From assembly GCA_049975325.1 (NCBI GenBank), contig JBNGDW010000017.1, positions 1 to 22,952 on the forward strand: a stretch of 22,952 nucleotides of DNA. The letters run 5' to 3'. Both the position numbers and the translations under genes were made by a program. Shown here piece by piece: positions 15,659 through 22,831 of this stretch. The stretch comes from JBNGDW01 sp049975325 (GTDB taxonomy: Bacteria > Cloacimonadota > Cloacimonadia > JGIOTU-2 > JBNGDW01). Below the pieces are notes generated by a model. The model ran no database searches. It saw only the letters and a program-made list of their open reading frames with translations, and was not told where the DNA came from. Each line of letters opens with the position of its first letter. The stretch's first letter is position 1.

Positions 15659-16778
15659 GAATAATCCTGACCTTAAAGCATTTATCAGGCAGATAGAATC
15701 TCAATTAAAGGTATCTCCCCATGAGGGCAAACAGTACAATTTCATGGAGGTATGTGGAACTCATACCGTATCTCTTTTTAAATCCGGGGTTCGTAGCTAT
15801 TTTGATAGCACCATTCATTTCGTGAGCGGTCCTGGCTGTCCAGTATGTGTCACATCCCAACAAGCTATTGATAAGGTTATTGCTCTCGCTCAAAAAGGGG
15901 TATATATTACAACATTTGGCGATTTGGTAAGAGTGCCGGGAACGAATTCTTCTTTGGAAAGGGAGATTGCCGCAGGTAACAAGGTTGAAATCGTGTATAG
16001 TCCTCTTGAGAGCCTTAATATTGCGGAGAAAACTGATAAAGAGGTTGTGTTTATTGCAATTGGCTTCGAAACGACGATTCCGGTTATTGCCAGCTCTATA
16101 CTGGATGCGGCAAGGAGGGGGATTAACAATTTCTCAATCTTATGTCTTGTTAAGACAATGCCAGCAGTGCTTCAATTTCTGTTTTCCAATCTTGATCATT
16201 CACTTGATGGATTGATTTGTCCTGGACATGTTAGTGTTATTATTGGCGAGAAACCTTACCAGTTTATTCCAGAACGCTATAGCGTTCCTTGTGTAATTGC
16301 TGGATTTGAGCCTGTCGACCTTGGGCTGGCAGTAGCCGGTTTGCTAAAGCAAATAGAAGAAGGCAAACCCAGAGTACAAAATATGTATTCTCGTGCAGTA
16401 AAACCTGAAGGGAATCCTAACGCTCAGTCATTGATCTACCAAGTATTTCAGGAATCAGATGCTGAGTGGCGGGGATTTGGGATTGTACCAAAGAGTGGCT
16501 TACGGCTTAAGCCAGAGTTTCAAAGTTTTGATGCGGAAAAGAGATTTGATATAATGGTACAGCAGCCGAAGGAGCCGCCCGGATGCATTTGTGGGCAAGT
16601 AATCGCAGGCAAAAAATCTCCCTTAGCTTGTCCCCTTTTTGCTGTCAAATGCACCCCAGATTCACCAGTAGGACCCTGTATGGTTTCCTATGAAGGCGCA
16701 TGTTCAGCCTTTTATAAATATGGTAAGCGCAATGGCTCAATGCAAAATGCAGAATGTAAACTGAAAAATGCAAAATGA
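15642..16778 (+). CDS. hypD: Hydrogenase formation protein HypD
   Basis: A 378-residue protein. FMEVCGTHT (C38) and GPGCPVCVT (C66, C69) mark the iron-binding and redox cysteines. GFETT, ICPGHVSVIIG and the C-terminal [4Fe-4S] region (CICG, LACPLF, KCTP, PCMVSYEGACSAF) follow. HypD with HypC assembles the Fe(CN)2CO moiety. I use the GTG at 15642, with AAGGG about six bases upstream, because no other start precedes the conserved core. The last 13 or so residues after YKYGKRNG are unlike the family and are encoded by a degenerate ATGCAAA heptad repeat. Confidence 0.94.
   Translation: MKNLFRNNPDLKAFIRQIESQLKVSPHEGKQYNFMEVCGTHTVSLFKSGVRSYFDSTIHFVSGPGCPVCVTSQQAIDKVIALAQKGVYITTFGDLVRVPGTNSSLEREIAAGNKVEIVYSPLESLNIAEKTDKEVVFIAIGFETTIPVIASSILDAARRGINNFSILCLVKTMPAVLQFLFSNLDHSLDGLICPGHVSVIIGEKPYQFIPERYSVPCVIAGFEPVDLGLAVAGLLKQIEEGKPRVQNMYSRAVKPEGNPNAQSLIYQVFQESDAEWRGFGIVPKSGLRLKPEFQSFDAEKRFDIMVQQPKEPPGCICGQVIAGKKSPLACPLFAVKCTPDSPVGPCMVSYEGACSAFYKYGKRNGSMQNAECKLKNAK
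16740..16774 (+). repeat. Five degenerate 7-base repeats at the 3' end of hypD
   Basis: ATGCAAA, ATGCAGA, ATGTAAA, CTGAAAA and ATGCAAA run head to tail. The array lies inside the hypD frame and supplies its C-terminal residues and the context of its stop codon. It looks like insertion or expansion of a simple repeat that displaced the original stop. Confidence 0.75.
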
Positions 16779-16815
16779 GAGAACATATCTTAGAGATTAA
16801 AAAATTTGACTTTTT

Positions 16816-16875
16816 ACCCTGTGAAATAAAATGCCTTCGGCATTTTCATGAACAAAGTTCAGGATTTCACAGGGT
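16816..16875 (+). repeat. Long inverted repeat enclosing two smaller hairpins
   Basis: ACCCTGTGAAAT (16816-16827) pairs perfectly with ATTTCACAGGGT (16864-16875). Between them AAAATGCC (16828-16835) pairs with GGCATTTT (16839-16846), and GAAC pairs with GTTC around AAA (16850-16860). The whole can fold as a three-way junction on either strand. Confidence 0.85.
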
Positions 16876-16895
16876 GAACTTTTGCAATTTTTACC

Positions 16896-16958
16896 CGTTA
16901 GATATTTATCTAATCTAACGAGGTTTACCCTGTTAAATAATTTTAAATCTAACGAGGT
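16896..16958 (+). repeat. Two further related inverted repeats
   Basis: CGTTAGAT (16896-16903) pairs with ATCTAACG (16913-16920). The right arm recurs as ATCTAACGAGGT at 16947-16958, opposite an imperfect left arm ACCCTGTTAAAT beginning at 16927. All carry ACC/GGT ends like the larger repeat just upstream. Confidence 0.75.
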
Positions 16959-17028
16959 GAATTTTTCAATGGAGCGACGCGATTATGACTTCGTGAATAC
17001 AAGATGGTAAATTATAAAACTAGGTATT

Positions 17029-18030
17029 ATGGAAAATCATATTTTACTTTCTCACGGTAGTGGGGGCAAGAATAGTCAAGAGCTCCTTTCATTTATTTCT
17101 CGGTCTCTTGGTGATTGCCTTGCCAGTTATGGGGAGGATAGTGGAATTGTCGAGGCGTCGGGAGATCAGATTGCCATTACTACAGACAGTTATACAGTAG
17201 ACCCAATATTTTTCCCTGGTGGTGATATCGGCAAACTGGCTGTATGTGGAACACTGAATGATTTAGCAATGGTTGGAGCCCAAGCCGAATATATAACTTT
17301 ATCACTTATAATTGAGGAAAATTTTACCTTTGAAGAGCTTGAAAAGATACTTTCTTCTATTCTGAATGAATCAAAAAAGAATAAAGTAAAGATTATAGCC
17401 GGTGATACTAAGGTTGTTAGCAAAGGGAAACTGGATAAAATATTTATCAATACAGCTGGATATGGTGTAGTTCATCATAAGCAGAAAATCAGCGTTACAA
17501 ATACACAGCCAGGAGATGCTGTAATTGTCACAGGTGACATCGGTGCCCATGGAGCAGCAATTATGGCTCTAAGAAATAGTTTTGACACTGATTTGGTTTC
17601 AGATTGCGATGCGGTATGGCCACTGGTCTATGCTCTTTTAGCTGCAGGGATTGAAATTCATACCTTGCGAGACCCTACCCGAGGTGGATTGGCTTCTATC
17701 CTTAACGAAATTGCCATATCTTCCAATGTAGATATCGAACTCGTGGAAGAAAATATCCCCATCAAACAAAATGTACAAGGATTATGCGATACACTTGGCA
17801 TTGACCCGCTTTACATGGCATGTGAAGGGAGAGCAGTTATTATATGTCCACAACAACATGCTAATCTTGCCTGTAAGGTTCTCCAAGGCTTAGAGCAGGG
17901 GAAAAACGCAAAAAAAATTGGTACTGTATTGCCAGCGAGCACAACTCCTCGCGTGTATCTCAAAACATTCATTGGTTCCCACATCATCCTGCCACTCCTG
18001 ACGCGAGAATTGACACCAAGAATATGCTAA
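17029..18030 (+). CDS. hypE: Hydrogenase expression/formation protein HypE
   Basis: A 333-residue PurM-like ATPase. Features are LSHGSGGKNSQELL at the N-terminus, CGTLNDLAMVGA, GDTKVV and DPTRGGLASILNEIA. The C-terminus is PRIC, whose last Cys accepts the carbamoyl group from HypF and is dehydrated to thiocyanate for transfer to HypC/HypD. Both the domain set and the terminal Cys are intact, so it should be active. It is separated from hypD by the hairpin region, so it may have its own transcription or lie downstream of an RNA-processing site. Confidence 0.96.
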   Translation: MENHILLSHGSGGKNSQELLSFISRSLGDCLASYGEDSGIVEASGDQIAITTDSYTVDPIFFPGGDIGKLAVCGTLNDLAMVGAQAEYITLSLIIEENFTFEELEKILSSILNESKKNKVKIIAGDTKVVSKGKLDKIFINTAGYGVVHHKQKISVTNTQPGDAVIVTGDIGAHGAAIMALRNSFDTDLVSDCDAVWPLVYALLAAGIEIHTLRDPTRGGLASILNEIAISSNVDIELVEENIPIKQNVQGLCDTLGIDPLYMACEGRAVIICPQQHANLACKVLQGLEQGKNAKKIGTVLPASTTPRVYLKTFIGSHIILPLLTRELTPRIC

Positions 18031-18147
18031 AGGGGCAATATGTGCGAGTGTTTCAATAATTGAGGTCTCGGCTTATTATTGGAGAGCATTATAGCTAAAA
18101 ACAAGTAAAAACACCTATACAAAAGATAATTTGGCGGAAGGACTTCA

Positions 18148-19128
18148 ATGGATTTTAGAATATTTGAATATGAACAGTCACCAAAGGTCGAAAAATCTGT
18201 TTTTGCTAGACGATCTGGATATATAATTTCTGAACTTTCGTTTAAAAGTCAGATAGAAACTCCCTTTACTGAGAACAATACTGTATATGCTTATCAATAT
18301 GAATGCGAAAGAATTAGGAAGCCAATGGCTGTGATTGTTATTCATGGGCAGGGTGTCCCTTGCCTACTCCTTGAAAGCAGCCTGTGTGCTATTCTGGCCT
18401 CAAAAGGATTTGTTGCTTCTGCGGTGGTCTTGCCTTATCATATGAAGCGTGCGCCTGACGGAGTTCGAAGTGGAGCTTATTTTCTCAGCACTGACCTACA
18501 GCGGACAGGAAAGGCATATCGCCAAGCAGTGATTGATATTAGATGTCTTGTTGATTGGTATGCATCACAAGGTTTCACCATAGCCATGGTAGTCACAAGT
18601 CTTGGAGCCATTTTACTCCATACTCTTATGGGTATTGATAAGCGAATCGCTGCTGGAGTATCTATTCTCGGTGGTGGAAATATTAATAAAATATTTTGGC
18701 AGGGACTAATCGGATTAAAGATACGCAGGACTCTCCAGAGGCAGGGGATTACAAAGAATAAATATAAAGAGACTTTGCGTGAGTATAAGGAATATCTTCA
18801 TAGAATATCAACCCAGAAGGAAATTCCCTTGTCAAAATGGGACTGGTTTTTGCTCGACCCACTTACTTATGCGTATAATAACCATCCTAGGTGTGTGCTT
18901 ATGATAAACGGGTTATTTGATATGGTGATTCCACGCTCGTGTGTAAAGGAATTACATGATATAATTGATGGCCTCCCTATTATCTGGCTCCCATGTAGCC
19001 ACTTTGGCGCCTATCTTTTTATCCCGTATATCTTTTACCAAACTGTCCACTTTCTTTCAAGAATAAATCATCTACAAAATTGTCACACATCCAAAGTGTC
19101 TCACGAAAATATCAAAAAAGTTGACTAA
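18148..19128 (+). CDS. Alpha/beta-hydrolase-fold protein of unknown substrate
   Basis: A 326-residue protein without a signal peptide. MAVIVIHGQGVPC (60-72) is the strand and oxyanion-loop region. MVVTSLGAILLHT (147-159) is the nucleophile elbow with S151. MINGLFDMVIP (252-262) supplies D258, and SHFGAYLF (284-291) supplies H285. The Ser-Asp-His order fits a hydrolase. The elbow reads V-T-S-L-G rather than G-x-S-x-G, so the first Gly is Val149. A basic, charged segment at about 190-230 is probably a lid. It stands alone between hypE (117 bases upstream) and the Pho genes (66 bases downstream) and has a GGAAGGA ribosome site. I cannot name the substrate. Confidence 0.7.
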   Translation: MDFRIFEYEQSPKVEKSVFARRSGYIISELSFKSQIETPFTENNTVYAYQYECERIRKPMAVIVIHGQGVPCLLLESSLCAILASKGFVASAVVLPYHMKRAPDGVRSGAYFLSTDLQRTGKAYRQAVIDIRCLVDWYASQGFTIAMVVTSLGAILLHTLMGIDKRIAAGVSILGGGNINKIFWQGLIGLKIRRTLQRQGITKNKYKETLREYKEYLHRISTQKEIPLSKWDWFLLDPLTYAYNNHPRCVLMINGLFDMVIPRSCVKELHDIIDGLPIIWLPCSHFGAYLFIPYIFYQTVHFLSRINHLQNCHTSKVSHENIKKVD

Positions 19129-19130
19129 AT

Positions 19131-19148
19131 AAAAAATAATTATTTTTT
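19131..19148 (+). repeat. 18-base perfect AT palindrome upstream of the response regulator
   Basis: AAAAAATAATTATTTTTT is self-complementary over its whole length and lies directly after the hydrolase stop codon. The trailing T6 could help termination, but a stem made only of A-T pairs is weak. It may instead mark the promoter region of the phoB-like gene. Confidence 0.5.
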
Positions 19149-19194
19149 AATAAAATAATATTGCAATCAGCATATCAAGTGAAGGAGGGGCTCA

Positions 19195-19887
19195 ATGAAG
19201 ACTGAGAGGACAATAGCGGTTGTGGATGATGAGCCAGATATAGTTGAATTGATTTCTCATCATCTAAAAAAAGAGCATTATGATGTGAAGAAATTTTATG
19301 ATGGCGAGAATCTGCTTAAGTATATTGAAACCGAGTTACCCAATCTTCTCATTCTTGATCTAATGCTACCCAAGATAGATGGTCTGGAGGTATGTCGCAT
19401 TCTCAAAAGTGACGAGCGCACACATAATATTCCAATTATCATGCTTACCGCAAAAACAACTGAGACAGATAGAGTTGTGGGGCTTGAGCTGGGTGCAGAT
19501 GATTATATTGTGAAACCATTTAGCCCGCGTGAGCTTGCCGCACGCATAAAAGCCGTATTGAGACGAAGCTCTTCTGACACTGCTGCTTCCTCGAAAGGGA
19601 TTATCACTTTCCATGATTTACAGCTCAACCTTCATACATTTAAGGCTACCCTTAGAGGAAAAGATATAAATCTTACACCAACGGAGTTTAATCTCCTGAA
19701 AATCCTTATACAAAGACCGGGATGGGTATTTAGTAGAAACAAACTGCTTGATTTGCTATGGGGAGAAGAAAAAGTAGTAATTGATCGCGCAGTTGATGTT
19801 CATATTATGGGCTTGCGGAAGAAACTGGGCGATTATGGAAAATTAATTAAGGGTATCAGGGGCATAGGATATAAAATTGAAAAATAA
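19195..19887 (+). CDS. phoB: OmpR/PhoB-family response regulator
   Basis: A 230-residue protein. The receiver domain (1-120) has acidic pair D11/D12, phospho-acceptor D55 in LLILDLMLPK, T85 and K107 in YIVKPFSPRE. The winged-helix domain (about 135-228) has NLTPTEFNLLKILIQRPGWV and the recognition segment VIDRAVDVHIMGLRKKLG. The ATG follows AAGGAGGGG. A PhoR-like kinase overlaps its end, and Pho-box-like repeats lie downstream of the operon. A phosphate-starvation regulator is therefore the best reading, although OmpR-family names cannot be assigned from sequence alone. Confidence 0.88.
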   Translation: MKTERTIAVVDDEPDIVELISHHLKKEHYDVKKFYDGENLLKYIETELPNLLILDLMLPKIDGLEVCRILKSDERTHNIPIIMLTAKTTETDRVVGLELGADDYIVKPFSPRELAARIKAVLRRSSSDTAASSKGIITFHDLQLNLHTFKATLRGKDINLTPTEFNLLKILIQRPGWVFSRNKLLDLLWGEEKVVIDRAVDVHIMGLRKKLGDYGKLIKGIRGIGYKIEK

Positions 19888-21646
19888 GATGAAACAAGTC
19901 GGACTTTTTTGGAAACACTTCTTCCGATATTTTCTAATTATTGTTATAATTATAACACTGATTGTGGTATTCGTATCAAGAGAAATACACCGCCACTTTT
20001 TCGAAAACCTTTCTACTTCTCTTTTTCAACAAGCATACTTGCTTTCTGGCCAACTTGTACCACTTCTGCAGCAGGGAGACAGTAACGAGATTGATAAATT
20101 TGTAGATGATTTAACTGAGCATATCGGTGCAAGATTAACTGTTATTGATAGTAGTGGGAAAGTTCTTGGCGATACAGATGGCGATCCCGCCCTGATGGAA
20201 AATCATTCTGACCGTCCAGAAATTATACAAGCCATGAAACTCGGACAAGGAAAAAGCACGAGATATAGCGCTACCCTTGATCGTGATTTTATGTATGTGG
20301 CTTTACCCATAAAAGTGGATGATGAAATAATCGGATTTATCCGGCTAAGTTCCTCGCTTGAGGAAATCAATCAGAGGCTCTGGTCTATTTATCAGAATAT
20401 TATAGCTATAGCCGCTATACTTACTATCCTGGCACTCATTTTCGCCTTTTTTACCTCACGCAGCTTCACAAAACCTATATATGAAATTAATCGAGCTGCA
20501 AAGCGTATTCAAAATGGAGATTTTGGTACGCGTCTCTTTATAAAACGGCAGGATGAATTACACGGGCTTGCTAATGCCATAAATGAGATGGCACGAGAAT
20601 TAGAAAGACTCTTTAACCGGCTTACCAGTGAGAGGAGGGAATTACAAACAATCCTTTCTTCGATCACAGATGGACTCCTTGTTATAGGAAGAAATGGTAA
20701 TATTATAATCGCAAACAAAAGTTTTGCTGATATGTTAGGGATTAAGGATACGAAACCATTAGCAGATAAGTACTACTGGGAGGTATTGGCTAATCAAAAT
20801 TTAGAACAACTTATTACACAGATATTTGAAGAGAAAAAGCACGCAATCAAAGAGATTGAGATAAATGGGGGCATCTACCTTGCCAGTGGAGCAATCGCAT
20901 CAGAATCACCTGATGAACCAAGGATGGTTATTATATTTCACAATGTAACTGAAAGCAAGAGGTTGGAAAAAATAAAGTCAGACTTTGTAGCAAATGTAGC
21001 ACACGAACTAAAAACTCCTCTGACAGCTATAAAGGGATTTGCCGAGACCTTGGAAGATGAGGCAAGCCTTGAGAATAAACGATTTTTGCAAATAATACAA
21101 TCAAATACTGACCGATTGATTAATATTGTTTCCGATCTTCTCCTCCTTTCGAATCTTGAAACCCCAACCAAGACGCTTCAAATAGAGAAAATAGATTTAC
21201 ATCGATTAGTGCATGATCTAAGTCCGCTGTTTGCCAAAAAAGTTGCTGAAAATAATATTGAACTTGTGTACGACATTCCAGAGACCCTTCCACCTCTAGA
21301 GGGGGATTCATTTTTGCTTGAGCAGTTATTTATAAATTTGATTGATAATGCAATCAAATACACTGAAAATGGAACCATTTCTATTCGAGCCTATCCAGAT
21401 GGCAAAAATGTAAAGATTATTGTGGAAGACACCGGGATAGGCATTCCCAAGAAAGACCTTGATAGAATCTTTGAACGTTTTTATCTGGTGGATAAATCAA
21501 GATCTCGTCGATATAAGGGCTCAGGTTTGGGATTATCTATCGTAAAACACATTGTGCTTGCACATAATGGGAAAATAGATGTTGAAAGTGAGGTAGGAAA
21601 GGGCTCCAAATTTATTATTACCCTTCAATTTAAGAGAGAGGGTTAA
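19877..21646 (+). CDS. phoR: PhoR-type membrane sensor histidine kinase
   Basis: A 589-residue protein. TM1 is at about 15-34, a roughly 135-residue external sensor domain follows, TM2 is at about 172-193, HAMP at about 194-247, a PAS domain at about 250-360, HisKA with VAHELKTPLTAIKGFAE (H376), and HATPase_c with N-box NLIDNAIKYTENG, EDTGIGIP and GSGLGLSIV. This is the PhoR/ResE/WalK layout with a large external domain, common in Gram-positive PhoR and in many other phyla, unlike the short E. coli PhoR. The TTG at 19877 overlaps the regulator stop; an ATG at 19889 (four residues shorter) is an alternative without a clear ribosome site. Confidence 0.9.
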   Translation: MKNKMKQVGLFWKHFFRYFLIIVIIITLIVVFVSREIHRHFFENLSTSLFQQAYLLSGQLVPLLQQGDSNEIDKFVDDLTEHIGARLTVIDSSGKVLGDTDGDPALMENHSDRPEIIQAMKLGQGKSTRYSATLDRDFMYVALPIKVDDEIIGFIRLSSSLEEINQRLWSIYQNIIAIAAILTILALIFAFFTSRSFTKPIYEINRAAKRIQNGDFGTRLFIKRQDELHGLANAINEMARELERLFNRLTSERRELQTILSSITDGLLVIGRNGNIIIANKSFADMLGIKDTKPLADKYYWEVLANQNLEQLITQIFEEKKHAIKEIEINGGIYLASGAIASESPDEPRMVIIFHNVTESKRLEKIKSDFVANVAHELKTPLTAIKGFAETLEDEASLENKRFLQIIQSNTDRLINIVSDLLLLSNLETPTKTLQIEKIDLHRLVHDLSPLFAKKVAENNIELVYDIPETLPPLEGDSFLLEQLFINLIDNAIKYTENGTISIRAYPDGKNVKIIVEDTGIGIPKKDLDRIFERFYLVDKSRSRRYKGSGLGLSIVKHIVLAHNGKIDVESEVGKGSKFIITLQFKREG

Positions 21647-22153
21647 ATGGACGAACAGGAGATACTCAAAAAATATACACCACTTGTAAGGAGAATTGCC
21701 TCAAAATACGCTTCCTATGGGGTCCCTCTGGATGACCTCATACAGGAAGGCATGATTGGACTTTGGCGGGCAATAGAAAAATTTGATTCTACAAAAGAGA
21801 CAAAATTTTCTACCTATGCGACTTATTGGATAAAAAAATATATATTGCAGTCCCTTGAAACTGAAACAAAAACCTCTTTAAATGCATTAGAGTTAAAGGA
21901 GAATATAAATCATACAAATGGCACTTCAAACATCGAGTCAGGTGGGACTCCTGAGGAATCGCTTGTGCTGCCTGATGACTTACCAGGGATAGAGAGAAAG
22001 GTGCTCGCTCTTTTGTATGGTCTGGATGGTAAAGGTTCACGGGACCTGACAACGATAGCCGAAATAACTAATCTCCCACGAGAAAAAGTCAGACAGATAA
22101 AAGAAAAGGGTTTACGAAGACTAAAAAAGTTGAAAAAGAAAAATATAGACTGA
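21647..22153 (+). CDS. Small sigma-70-like factor with regions 2 and 4 only
   Basis: A 168-residue protein. Region 2 (about 8-72) contains PLDDLIQEGMIGLWRAIEKFD and FSTYATYWIKKYILQSLE, close to group 1-3 sigma factors, including the region 2.3-2.4 tryptophan and aromatic residues. A short linker replaces region 3. Region 4 (about 112-163) has IERKVLALLYGLDG and a helix-turn-helix TTIAEITNLPREKVRQIKEK. The size is ECF-like but region 2 reads like primary or SigB/SigF sigma. The start codon directly follows the kinase stop (GAGAGGG ribosome site), so the three genes form one operon. A role in phosphate-starvation transcription is inferred. Confidence 0.85.
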   Translation: MDEQEILKKYTPLVRRIASKYASYGVPLDDLIQEGMIGLWRAIEKFDSTKETKFSTYATYWIKKYILQSLETETKTSLNALELKENINHTNGTSNIESGGTPEESLVLPDDLPGIERKVLALLYGLDGKGSRDLTTIAEITNLPREKVRQIKEKGLRRLKKLKKKNID

Positions 22154-22176
22154 GCATCTTAATAGAGAGGCAATTT

Positions 22177-22197
22177 AGAAGGGTCAAACACCTTTTT
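22177..22197 (+). terminator. Weak terminator-like hairpin after the sigma gene
   Basis: AAGG (22179-22182) can pair with CCTT (22191-22194), with an additional T-A pair inside, followed by TTT and then AT-rich sequence. The stem is short, so this is only a weak candidate for the end of the phoB-phoR-sigma transcript. Confidence 0.3.
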
Positions 22198-22301
22198 AAT
22201 TTTATCTAAGGTAAATTTTTACACCACTTAAGCACATCTTTAAGACTGGGACTGCCAAATTTTTTACCTCTCTTACCCATTTTTTCTTTCCACCTTAAAA
22301 T

Positions 22302-22318
22302 TTAACAATTTTTTAACA
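22302..22318 (+). promoter_or_regulatory. Pho-box-like direct repeat 1
   Basis: TTAACA at 22302-22307 and again at 22313-22318 gives an 11-base period, as in Bacillus PhoP boxes (TTAACA-like repeats). A possible -10 element TATACC lies at 22326-22331. Whatever it controls would be transcribed rightwards through 22340-22740. Confidence 0.55.
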
Positions 22319-22434
22319 GAAAACTTATACCTAATTTGCAAATTTATCGTATTAAATAGACAAACTGAAGAAGTTAAATGGTATTAAAACAGCATATCCT
22401 TTTGCATTGAAAAAGTTAAAAGTAAAATTTAAGA

Positions 22435-22453
22435 GTCTTGGGCGCCCAAAGAC
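22435..22453 (+). repeat. GC-rich near-perfect palindrome
   Basis: GTCTTGGGCGCCCAAAGAC folds on itself with one unpaired A; the core TTGGGCGCCCAA (22438-22449) is perfect. It lies between Pho-box 1 and the small frame at 22469, in what would be the transcript leader. Confidence 0.6.
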
Positions 22454-22468
22454 GCCAGAGAGGAAAAC

Positions 22469-22726
22469 ATGAAGCGACATTCTGTAATAAAAAATTGGTG
22501 GCAGAGAAAAGAATTAGACGGACTGCCAACTATAAATGCTCGTTCCAGTCTCTTCGCATATCGGCGAGAACCGGAAGAAAAGGGCGAGACAGTAGGAATT
22601 TCTATATTGCATTGCATTAGGGACAGTCTCTATGTCCTAGCGAAATCTATTCACCCAAGAAAGGGACAAAGAAAAAGAGAATTTAGGGGCATGCATATGG
22701 ACGGTAGGCTCTGCAAGCAATTATAA
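22469..22726 (+). CDS. Hypothetical small basic protein, 85 residues
   Basis: The ATG at 22469 has GAGAGG six bases upstream. The product is rich in Lys and Arg, begins MKRHSVIKNWWQRKELDG, has no membrane segment and matches no family I recognise. The stop abuts the palindromic repeat at 22727. Two other frames are partly open over the same bases, so coding is uncertain and the stretch could be a structured RNA instead. Confidence 0.3.
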   Translation: MKRHSVIKNWWQRKELDGLPTINARSSLFAYRREPEEKGETVGISILHCIRDSLYVLAKSIHPRKGQRKREFRGMHMDGRLCKQL

Positions 22727-22742
22727 TCCGCCAGTTGGCGGA
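22727..22742 (+). repeat. Short palindromic repeat, copy 3
   Basis: TCCGCCAGTTGGCGGA is identical to the copy at 5434-5449. It begins immediately after a stop codon and ends 10 bases before the first Pho-box repeat of the next promoter. Confidence 0.75.
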
Positions 22743-22752
22743 CTTCTTCATC

Positions 22753-22791
22753 TTAACAGAAAATTAACAGAATATTTATAATTGTTTAACA
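22753..22791 (+). promoter_or_regulatory. Four-repeat Pho-box-like operator
   Basis: TTAACA at 22753, TTAACA at 22764, TTTATA at 22775 and TTAACA at 22786 are spaced exactly 11 bases apart, one helical turn each. A TATAAA at 22801-22806 lies nine bases beyond the last repeat, a fitting -10. In PhoB/PhoP promoters the tandem box replaces the -35 region in this way. The operator stands upstream of the exported-protein gene at 22832 and downstream of the phoB-phoR-like genes. Confidence 0.75.
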
Positions 22792-22800
22792 CAGATACTG

Positions 22801-22806
22801 TATAAA
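22801..22806 (+). promoter_or_regulatory. Putative -10 element of the Pho-type promoter
   Basis: TATAAA lies nine bases after the last TTAACA repeat and about 26 bases before the GGAGGT-preceded ATG at 22832. It is placed mainly by its position relative to the Pho-box. Confidence 0.5.
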
Positions 22807-22831
22807 CAAAGAAACTCTGATGGAGGTAGAT

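Larger units (their letters stand above)
16779..17028 (+). other. Hairpin-rich intergenic region between hypD and hypE
   Basis: There is no coding frame of note. Three related inverted-repeat units occur: 16816-16875, 16896-16920 and about 16927-16958. The last two share ATCTAACGAGGT (16913-16924 and 16947-16958), and the first and third share an ACCCTGT half. The hypE start at 17029 has no obvious ribosome site. Confidence 0.7.
22154..22831 (+). other. 678-base region with Pho-box repeats and no certain gene
   Basis: The first 130 bases are AT-rich with a weak hairpin. TTAACA repeats lie at 22302-22318 and 22753-22791. Between them (22430-22740) base composition is less AT-rich and a small frame and several hairpins occur. 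No known RNA family could be recognised: I looked for RNase P, tmRNA and SRP RNA signatures and saw none. Confidence 0.6.

Noticed and set aside
18054..18081. CAATAAT / ATTATTG inverted repeat after hypE as a terminator
   Set aside because: The stem is AT-only with a 14-base loop and no following T-run.
22429..22617. Minus-strand 62-codon frame overlapping the small + strand frame
   Set aside because: No recognisable family, no clear ribosome site, and all surrounding genes are on the + strand.
22430..22740. Known structural RNA (RNase P, tmRNA, SRP RNA)
   Set aside because: The conserved sequence elements of these RNAs could not be found by eye.
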